A DNA stretch of 11,919 nucleotides from the NCBI GenBank assembly GCA_003024985.2, contig PXIH01S0036426.1; one strand, given 5' to 3'. This document shows positions 1 through 5,820 of this stretch, in pieces. The translations under genes were made by a program, and so were the position numbers. Numbering within the stretch: position 1 is the first letter of the stretch; every line of letters begins with the position of its first letter. This DNA comes from Euperipatoides rowelli (taxonomy: Eukaryota > Onychophora > Udeonychophora > Euonychophora > Peripatopsidae). Under the pieces are notes generated by a model. That model made no database searches. It was not told the DNA's origin and saw only the letters and a list, made by a program, of their open reading frames with translations.

Positions 1-350
1 CTTGCTGATTGACAGATTATTTGCAAGTTCATTCTGCACGCAGATGCCAAAATTTTTCATGCCAGTGCCCCTGTCGTGTTTTTTTTATATACAGTACTCT
101 AAGCATATTAAAGCACTAGTTCTATAACTATATTAATATTCTCACTAGAATTCTCTATGATAGAAAAATAATAGTAATATATTTACCTCTTGTGTAATAT
201 ATAAAATGGGAATAATATTTACAATTATGGGCTTAGTGTATGTTCATGTTTGTGTGGGGTCAAGCTTTACTTTTTGTTTAGAGAAAATATAAGTCCGTCC
301 CAGACATACATTGACTCTTCTTCCTAGGAGAAAGGATGACTTTTGATCGT
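1..350. other. Non-coding, nothing recognised
   Basis: I see no long reading frame, RNA gene or mobile-element end here. The last part, from about 285, has short stretches resembling the tandem repeat that follows: an 'ataagtcc' block and a 'cttcctaggagaaaggatgac' block. It may therefore hold a third, internally deleted copy of that unit. This resemblance is weak. Confidence 0.4.
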
Positions 351-624
351 TATGTAAGTCACTCCACAGACTCTAGCCCAAAGTTTTCACTCCAATTTAG
401 ACATCCGGGTGCAAGCAAGATTTTACCTATCTATTTCTCCTCAGGAAAAGATAAAGCTAATCACCTACTTAAAATTCTCAGGCTGACAGGTAATTTCAAT
501 TGGTTACATAGGTAACTCCATAAGCTCTAGACTGAAGTTTTCACTCCAATATAGACTACTTGGTGCATACAGGGTTTCTCTAATCTATTCCTCCTAAAGA
601 ATGACTAAAGCTAATAACCTAAAC
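351..624. repeat. Two-copy diverged tandem repeat, period about 154 bp
   Basis: Copy one runs roughly 351-468 and copy two roughly 505-624. The block agttttcactccaat is identical at 382-396 and 536-550, fixing the period at 154 bp. Around it, in the same order in both copies, are related blocks: 'gtaa..actcca', 'ctctag', 'tagac', 'ggtgca', 'ctatt.ctcct' and 'aaagctaat.acct'. Small indels and many substitutions separate the copies, so the duplication is old. No reading frame is conserved between them, so this looks like a non-coding segmental or satellite-like duplication. I do not recognise the family. Confidence 0.75.
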
Positions 625-1350
625 TATGTATTATAAAATATTTCTGACTTACAAATGAAAATTTGATGTTTATCAAACACCCATATCTGCTGAGAATAGA
701 CTAAACTATCTTACAAATAAAATAAATTTAAAAAATGTCTGGCTCTTTTTTCTGGCTATTTGACAAGGTAGCCTAGACCCAAACCCGATTAAATTATAAT
801 GGTCTCATCCTCGGTGTTACCAAGAGTATAACACTTACCATTTCTTTATCACACGCTGACTTTCGTTTAATTATCAGAAGATTACCAACCAGAAACATCA
901 GAGAATTTAAAATAAATGCATAAAAAAAAATATGAATTATAAAAAATATGTTCTGAATTATTTTTAGAATTTTCTTAGGGATGAGAAGAAAAATAAAGAA
1001 AATATTGATTTTGAAATATGGTAATTCTAATAAACATTATATTTGTTAAAATAATGAGTGTGAGTGTGACTTCAATGGAAAGGTAAACATTTGAGCTCAA
1101 GCAAATGACAAATTTAATCATTTGTGTTTATTCATTGGTATAAACAGTTTCTGTTAAACGACTCTCTGCTAGTCAAAAGAACAGTCTACATTTTATATAC
1201 TCGGAAGTAAACCCCGAATGAATGGACAATTATGGCATAACTAAAAAAGGTTTTTGAAACACAATCTAGGGTAACCAAACCTGTGAATTTCTTACAATAA
1301 TGACGGACAAAAAAATATTGATTGAAAATATAAAATCAAAAAATTAATAC
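625..1350. other. Non-coding A+T-rich DNA
   Basis: I see no supported gene. Short inverted repeats are present, for example CAAATGA at 1102-1108 with TCATTTG at 1118-1124, but in such A+T-rich sequence these can arise by chance. Confidence 0.4.
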
Positions 1351-1366
1351 AAATGATTAGAAAAAT
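1351..1366. repeat. Left target-site duplication of the SINE
   Basis: This is the left copy of AAATGATTAGAAAAAT, identical to 1717-1732. It starts with an A run, as expected when an A-tailed RNA primes on a T-rich nick. A similar but not identical sequence (AAATGATTGGATAAAAAT) lies just beyond the right copy, near 1735-1752. Confidence 0.85.
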
Positions 1367-1433
1367 GCCAAGGTGCCTTGGCTGTGAGGTTTTTTTACCA
1401 GCCACGGTAGCCTTGTGCATATAAGAGCTTCGT

Positions 1434-1445
1434 GAGTTCGATCTC
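1434..1445 (+). promoter_or_regulatory. Pol III B-box-like motif in the SINE
   Basis: The sequence GAGTTCGATCTC fits the GWTCRANNC core of an internal RNA polymerase III B-box (the T-arm of tRNA). It lies about 68 bp into the insert, which is reasonable for a tRNA-related SINE head. No convincing A-box sits at the usual distance of about 44 bp upstream, so promoter activity is doubtful. Confidence 0.55.
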
Positions 1446-1454
1446 TGGGCAGCT

Positions 1455-1503
1455 CCGGTGCCAAAAAATTGACAAATTTTCTTTGGTTGTTTGGCAACAC
1501 CGG
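1455..1503. repeat. Bulged hairpin inside the SINE
   Basis: CCGGTGCCAAA (1455-1465) pairs with TTTGG and CACCGG on the right (1490-1503), giving 11 base pairs with a 3-nt bulge (CAA, 1495-1497). A smaller A/T inverted repeat (aaatt-gac-aaattt) sits in the loop. This is the most stable-looking fold in the insert and lies just after the B-box-like region, so it may be a structured part of the SINE body. Confidence 0.65.
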
Positions 1504-1716
1504 GGAATTTAATAAGTAATTTATATTGTAAATGTTTGTCTGTTTGGAGATGTTTGGATTAACAATAAAATGGAAATAGGATAGCATAATGGAGTTATGG
1601 AAATGGATGTCGGACATGCGCTAAGAAGATCCTAGCAACATTGTTGTATCTAGATAAAAGAAGATTGTATCTGGATATTATTAATTGTAAATGGTTTGAA
1701 TAAATATATTTAAAAA

Positions 1717-1732
1717 AAATGATTAGAAAAAT
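1717..1732. repeat. Right target-site duplication of the SINE
   Basis: This is an exact copy of 1351-1366. It follows directly on the SINE's A-rich 3' end. Confidence 0.85.
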
Positions 1733-2008
1733 AAAAATGATTGGATAAAAATTATAAATCAGTTGCTAGCTCAAAAAAAAAAATCTCATATGTTTCCGGA
1801 CAAATACAACTCATAGAGAAATAAAAAAATGACTTTTGGTTTTCCTAAAAAAAAAAAAAATGCACGAAAGAGAAAAAAAAAAAATAGATTAGACCCTGGG
1901 TTTACTTTCTCAGGTTTATGAAATTAAAAAAAATATTTTTGAAAAAAAAAAAGAGAGAATATATAAACAGCAAAATTTGAAAGAAACATATATATTAAAA
2001 AAACTTAC
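1733..2008. other. A-rich spacer with long A runs
   Basis: The stretch holds several A runs of ten or more, for example near 1847-1860 and 1874-1884. I see no gene. Such runs may be old retroposon tails, but no element body can be assigned to them. Confidence 0.45.
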
Positions 2009-2052
2009 AAAAAAATGTGGATTCGCCGAAGATATCTTTTGTTGGTAGAGGG
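2009..2052 (-). other. Candidate small exon (minus strand)
   Basis: Read on the minus strand, a long pyrimidine-rich tract (2055-2095 region) is followed by AG. Then come 44 nt of open sequence and a perfect GTAAGT donor (ACTTAC at 2003-2008 on the plus strand). Read in phase 0 after the other candidate exon (2282-2458) it stays open and is basic (about 14 residues with several Arg and Lys). This is only a splice-signal argument. Short matches of this kind are common in pyrimidine-rich DNA, so confidence is low. Confidence 0.2.
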
Positions 2053-2281
2053 CTTGTTTGGAGGAGGGAACAGCAAACAAGAAGAAGGTAGAGGTAATAA
2101 ACTGGATACAGTCTATTTTTTAAATAACTGAAATGTTCGAAGTAAACTGTAGGTTTTACAATGAAGATCAGTGATAATATTGTTAAGAAGGAGAACATGA
2201 GTAGCGGTTAGTGTATCTTTACAAAATAATTTCTATGGAGGATGGCACTGTAAAAGCTACATAGTTGCTTTAGATATATAC

Positions 2282-2309
2282 GTCTTCTTGAACTGGTCTT
2301 CTTGAACTG
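2282..2309. repeat. 14-bp perfect tandem duplication
   Basis: gtcttcttgaactg is present twice in a row (2282-2295 and 2296-2309). Because 14 is not a multiple of three, it shifts any frame running through it. It lies at the 3' end of the candidate minus-strand exon and duplicates the sequence next to the putative splice donor. Confidence 0.9.
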
Positions 2310-2458
2310 CTCAGTGCCAATGTGGACTCGGGTCTCTCTGCAATGAAAGCTACATCTGCTTGTTCTACATTAATACTTTTATTTAATTTGTGTACTGCAT
2401 CTCTGATTGCGGTGATGACTGCCACACAGAGAGCTTCGGTATCCACCTCAATCATATT
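2282..2458 (-). CDS. Possible protein-coding exon or fragment, unrecognised
   Basis: On the minus strand, 59 codons are open (Met at 2455-2453), with a balanced amino-acid composition and visibly more G+C than the flanks. The peptide has a likely amphipathic helix (AVITAIRDAVHKLNKSI) and then a segment with VAFIAERPESTLAL. An AG acceptor-like site (catag) stands directly before it and a GT donor-like site (GTATAT) directly after, both in phase 0. I do not recognise the family. It could be an exon of a host gene, a fragment of an unknown element or a chance frame. A 14-bp tandem duplication disturbs its 3' end. The neighbouring minus-strand frame at 1995-2198 looks like low-complexity chance coding. 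Confidence 0.28.
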
Positions 2459-2880
2459 CTATGTTTTAAGGCTAAGACACTAAATAAAAATTTTTCAATG
2501 TCCTTAAAATATTTAAAGTTATTATATAGGAGTGGTGAGGGTTGGTAACAACCAGGGTAACAAAAGTATAATTGAAGACAAAAATAATTTCAGACATCAA
2601 TTTTTATACATTCCATGTTTATATTAAAATACAGAATTCAACCAATTTAAATGAATTCATTTGTCAAGTTACATGTGTGGTGTTTCTCCTCCAATAAGAA
2701 TGAAACAAAAGTTTGTTCTCCCCAACATTTCTCTATAATACATAGTACAGGTAAGAAAGTTCAGATCAAATTTTCACTTCCAACTTCCCAGCAGTTATTA
2801 ATGTGTCCCCACAGAATGAACTTGTAAGTGAAAAAAAAGAAGCTTGTATCTTGAAACACAGACAATTAACAATCATAATG
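2459..2880. other. Non-coding spacer
   Basis: I see no gene or element. Small inverted repeats occur, for example GAATTCA and TGAATTC around 2634-2658 and GGTTG-gtaa-CAACC near 2538. They are too short to interpret. Confidence 0.4.
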
Positions 2881-2898
2881 AAAAAAAAGGTTATACAA
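2881..2898. repeat. Left direct repeat of the ORF1-only insertion
   Basis: aaaaaaaaggttatacaa, identical to 3715-3732. It is read as a target-site duplication beginning in an A run. Confidence 0.8.
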
Positions 2899-2911
2899 AG
2901 TCTCGGGCAAG

Positions 2912-3697
2912 ATGGTTGCTGATGCAGTCTTGTTGCAGATGTTTCTAGATAAAAATGAAATTACCTTTGAACAGCTTGTTAAGAAACTTTTAAATCAGNA
3001 GGTAGAAATTGATTTTGGAAGTGAAGCATTGAAACANCNATTGGAGAAACTAGCCAATTCAATAAGANACTGGGCAAAAAAGATGAAAAAAGTAATGACT
3101 GATAAAAGAGTAATGTTAACAACATTTGATCCTGGTGGTGACTTAACCATTAGTCAGACAGATATTTTTGAAGAGATGCATAATTTAATGGATCTAAATT
3201 TAATCACTGAGGTTTACCAGCCTGAAAATAATAGATATCTGGGTATTGAATTTGCTACAAAAGAACATGTTGAAATAGAATTTAAAACGATGTCCACAGT
3301 GGGTAATGCTTTTGTTGTTTTTCAGAAATGGGGACTCCAATATCATATTCAAAGAGCCAGAGTACAGTGGATCCCGAGTGAAGTGTACACAATGAAGGTA
3401 AGGGATTTTGTTTCCAAATATTTCAATTTGAGTGATTTTAAAAAAAGCACAATGTTATTGTGCGGTGGTGTTTATTCAAATACAAATACATACGAGTTTG
3501 AAGGAACAATCGATAGTAATATTGANATCGATAGAATACCCCATTTCATTGACACTGATGGATACAGAGGTCTGATTACAATCAAAGGTAGGAAGCCTAT
3601 GTGTCTAAACTGTAATAGGTTAGGTAATATTAGGCGAGAGTGCAAATTTAAGTATTGTAAAGAATTCAAAGTGATTGATGACAATTCACATTCGTAA
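2912..3697 (+). CDS. LINE ORF1 (gag-like, zinc-knuckle) protein, L1/Tx1-like, truncated
   Basis: This 261-residue frame is open throughout; five codons contain an ambiguous base. Proteins of this family bind the element RNA and form the retrotransposition particle. The N-terminal third (residues 1-65) is helical and rich in Lys and Leu. Residues about 98-175 form the conserved core (NNRYLGIEF, then VQWIP), which aligns with the core of the second ORF1 at 4650-4850. The C-terminal part holds a degraded knuckle: C231, C234, N239 where His is expected, C244. A second knuckle starts at C249 with F252 in place of Cys, reaches H260, and the protein ends one residue later. The start is the first Met after the left repeat; in-frame sequence upstream is open to 2882 but lies partly in the duplication. 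The stop TAA runs directly into the A-rich tail. Loss of zinc ligands argues against a working nucleocapsid function. Confidence 0.75.
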   Translation: MVADAVLLQMFLDKNEITFEQLVKKLLNQXVEIDFGSEALKXXLEKLANSIRXWAKKMKKVMTDKRVMLTTFDPGGDLTISQTDIFEEMHNLMDLNLITEVYQPENNRYLGIEFATKEHVEIEFKTMSTVGNAFVVFQKWGLQYHIQRARVQWIPSEVYTMKVRDFVSKYFNLSDFKKSTMLLCGGVYSNTNTYEFEGTIDSNIXIDRIPHFIDTDGYRGLITIKGRKPMCLNCNRLGNIRRECKFKYCKEFKVIDDNSHS

Positions 3698-3714
3698 AAA
3701 AAAATAAAAATAAA

Positions 3715-3732
3715 AAAAAAAAGGTTATACAA
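3715..3732. repeat. Right direct repeat of the ORF1-only insertion
   Basis: This copy is identical to 2881-2898. It begins inside the 11-A run that ends the tail, so its left edge is not sharply defined. Confidence 0.8.
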
Positions 3733-4342
3733 TAAAAAAATAATTTCACTATAAAAAGATTAAAAAGCCAAGGTTAATAAAATACTTCAACCAAAAAAAG
3801 TTTACAGGCATAATCTTTAAAAATATAAATATGAAAATTAATATTATATATTTCTGTATATAATTGAATAAGAAAATTTTTTTAAGGTGTGGTTGTTTGC
3901 ATACCATTGACATGAGTCATCACCTTTAGATAAATGGTCTCTCTATCTCCAATGATTTGCAAACAGTGTCAGTAAAGCTTGTTAGAAAGCCAACATCCTT
4001 TCAATGAAAATTTCAGGGTAAAATTAAATTCAGTTGACCAAATTTATTGGAGAATTGAATTTCTCTTCCCAAAGACCCTGTCGATAAATAGCTTGTTAAC
4101 TGAATAATAGCAAAACTGTATTGAATTACTTTAAAAATATTTTACACTAAAAAGATTTATAAACTGTTTTACTAAAATTGAAACAGTTAATGGAGACCAA
4201 TAATCTTATCACAAAAAAATGAAAATATTAGATTTTTAATAATAATAATAATTTTTTTTTCATTTAAAGGGGTTGTACTGCAAAAAAACCAAAAGATAAG
4301 ATTAATTATATTATATTTTAACTTGCAGTTAAGACTGCAAAC
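3733..4342. other. Non-coding spacer, possibly with the LINE 5' UTR
   Basis: I see no gene here. The 5' part is plain A+T-rich sequence. The part nearest 4342 may belong to the 5' UTR of the following LINE, but its 5' boundary is not visible. I found no direct repeat matching the sequence after the LINE's 3' end. Confidence 0.4.
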
Positions 4343-5673
4343 ATGATGCACTAGGAATCTTTAGCTGAGCAAGATCTTATATTGAATTTTTTTGTAATAG
4401 TTAAGGCTAGACTTAAGTCAGTATGGTAAAGCAGTTAAAGATACTTCTAATAACTCTGAAAAATACATTAAACTCCTTAGTGGTTTAAGATATCGGAATA
4501 AGGTCTTCAAAACTGTGTATATGGAAAAACAATATATCTTTACGCTGTACAGCAAGAATTTAGTGTTCAAAATGGACATGTCCGCGGTTATATTAAAAAT
4601 AATGGTATTTGTGGGGAAAGAAGCTAAAGTTTTGAATTTTTTCCCCAGGAATCATAAATACCTAGGAGTAGACTTTGCCTCCCCCAAATCAAAACAATTA
4701 GTAGAGGATAAATTTAAGGAATTTAATGGCTGTGCTGTTGTTTCAGACACATATGGTGAGTTGTCAAAGTATATAGACATTCAAATTCATTGGGCGCCGA
4801 TAATGGAGGATTGTGCGGAGGTTAGTAATCTCTTAGATAAATATGTAATAGTAACTTTGATATAAAATGAAAAGTATAAAGTTACAGATGATACCTTTAT
4901 TAAAACTGGTGTAATTATCATGAAAGGCATTTTGAAAAATAATGTGTCTGAAAAAGATATCCCATATCTAATGATAATGAGATCATTAATGCTATTAATA
5001 GTTGTTAAAGGGAGCGATCCAATTTGTCTAAATTGCAAATCAGTTAGTCATAAGGCGTACAAATGTATGATAAAAAAATGTCAAAAATGTGGAAAATTCA
5101 TGGAAGGGGGCATGTAAACAGTAAATGTGATGAAAAAAGGTGCCCTACCTATGCAAATATTACTTCTGGCAACATTAAAAAGCAAGAAACTATTTCTAGA
5201 GAAATAGGCTTTGATTATGGAATAATAAAAAAAGAAAGAAATTAATAGTTTCGGTACACAAATTGCTAATCTAGAAAATATGGATATCGACAAAAAGATT
5301 GCGATAGAATCACAGCTTTTAGCCCTAGCTTTAACACTCCAGAGGATCAGCAGTGGCAGCAATTAGCTGACTGGAGATTGATAAAATGGAGATGGAACAA
5401 AGAGACAACAGTGTGATTGATTACGAAGAAGAATCCACTTTCAATATAGTTTAAAAAAGATATAAAAGAAAAATGATAAATGCTGCAATGGTAAACTCTT
5501 CTAATAATGTTATAGAAGGTGATAATATGGAACAGGAGAATGTTGACTTCAATGTAAGAATTTTGGAATTGAAAAGCAGGGTAGATAATAATATGTATAA
5601 TGCACTTAAAGTTGAAATGACAGGAAAAAAGTACAATGAAGAAAATAAAATAGGAGATGTAGGAGAGAGATAG
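4343..5673 (+). pseudogene. Broken ORF1 of the LINE (RNA-binding, CCHC)
   Basis: Pieces in several frames add up to an ORF1 of roughly 430-440 residues. The N-terminal part lies in one frame from Met 4343 (in-frame stop at 4352), with a recognisable AEQDLILNF segment. It passes to the frame open from 4401. The core (NHKYLGVDFAS, then IQIHWAP) parallels the core of the ORF1 at 2912-3697. One in-frame stop at 4863-4865 interrupts it; the same frame continues to a knuckle with all four ligands, C-L-N-C, H, C (about 5026-5067). The second knuckle begins with CQKC and is shifted at a G run (5106-5110), so its His and last Cys lie in another frame. The acidic C-terminal tail runs in pieces to the stop at 5671-5673. 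The two ORF1 copies are clearly different in sequence, so they are separate subfamilies or old relatives. Confidence 0.8.
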
Positions 5674-5820
5674 TTATTTTTTTTTTTTTTGATAGAGATA
5701 GAACTAATCTTGGTTTGTACGATGTAAGACATAAGCCATTATAATAACAATATACTGTATATAAGTTATGTTAATAAACATAATTTTTATTTGGAGTTTA
5801 TTTCGAATTTTGTGTACCAA
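5674..5820. other. ORF1-ORF2 spacer of the LINE
   Basis: About 150 bp separate the ORF1 stop from the first recognisable ORF2 sequence. It contains a T run near 5678-5690. The ORF2 frame is open leftwards from 5821 into this spacer, so the true ORF2 start cannot be fixed. Confidence 0.5.

Larger units (their letters stand above)
1351..1732 (+). mobile_element. SINE-like retroposon with exact 16-bp target-site duplications
   Basis: The 16-bp sequence AAATGATTAGAAAAAT occurs exactly at 1351-1366 and 1717-1732, bracketing a 350-bp insert (1367-1716). The insert begins with a palindrome (GCCAAGG-tg-CCTTGGC) and contains a Pol III B-box-like motif at 1434-1445. A strong bulged hairpin lies at 1455-1503. 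A 21-bp direct repeat of the type ttgtatctagata follows from 1644, and the insert ends in AATAAATATATTT and an A run. Flanking duplications, an A-rich 3' end and an internal B-box are the hallmarks of a SINE mobilised by LINE machinery. The A-box is not clear: the best candidate near 1408 is too close to the B-box for a normal tRNA head, so the tRNA origin is inferred. The family is not recognised. The minus-strand frame through it (1357-1617) is not a gene. Confidence 0.8.
2881..3732 (+). mobile_element. ORF1-only 'half-LINE' retro-insertion with 18-bp direct repeats and A-rich tail
   Basis: The 18-bp sequence aaaaaaaaggttatacaa occurs at 2881-2898 and again at 3715-3732. Between them lie a 13-nt leader, one open ORF1 frame (2912-3697) and an A-rich tail (about 3696-3722, A runs broken by two T). 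Flanking repeats plus an A tail indicate insertion by target-primed reverse transcription. The A run makes the exact duplication length uncertain, but the ten non-A-run bases ggttatacaa cannot be explained by the tail. Compared with the LINE at 4343-9027, this insert has no endonuclease or reverse transcriptase. The organisation recalls mammalian HAL1 (ORF1-only L1 derivatives), though a one-off retrocopy of a prematurely polyadenylated LINE RNA is equally possible. Confidence 0.75.

Noticed and set aside
1367-1460. A genuine tRNA gene
   Set aside because: Only the B-box-like part fits. A-box spacing, acceptor stem and anticodon arm cannot be formed.
1357-1617. Minus-strand 86-codon open frame
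   Set aside because: It lies inside the SINE-like insert, overlaps its duplication and B-box region, and has no protein-like conservation that I can see.
2912-3697. ORF1 as a domesticated host gene
   Set aside because: Direct repeats and an A tail show a plain retro-insertion, and the zinc ligands are partly lost. A single open frame is not evidence of selection.
4787-5732. Minus-strand frames at 4787-5038, 5081-5362 and 5451-5732
   Set aside because: They are shadows of the LINE ORF1 pieces on the plus strand.
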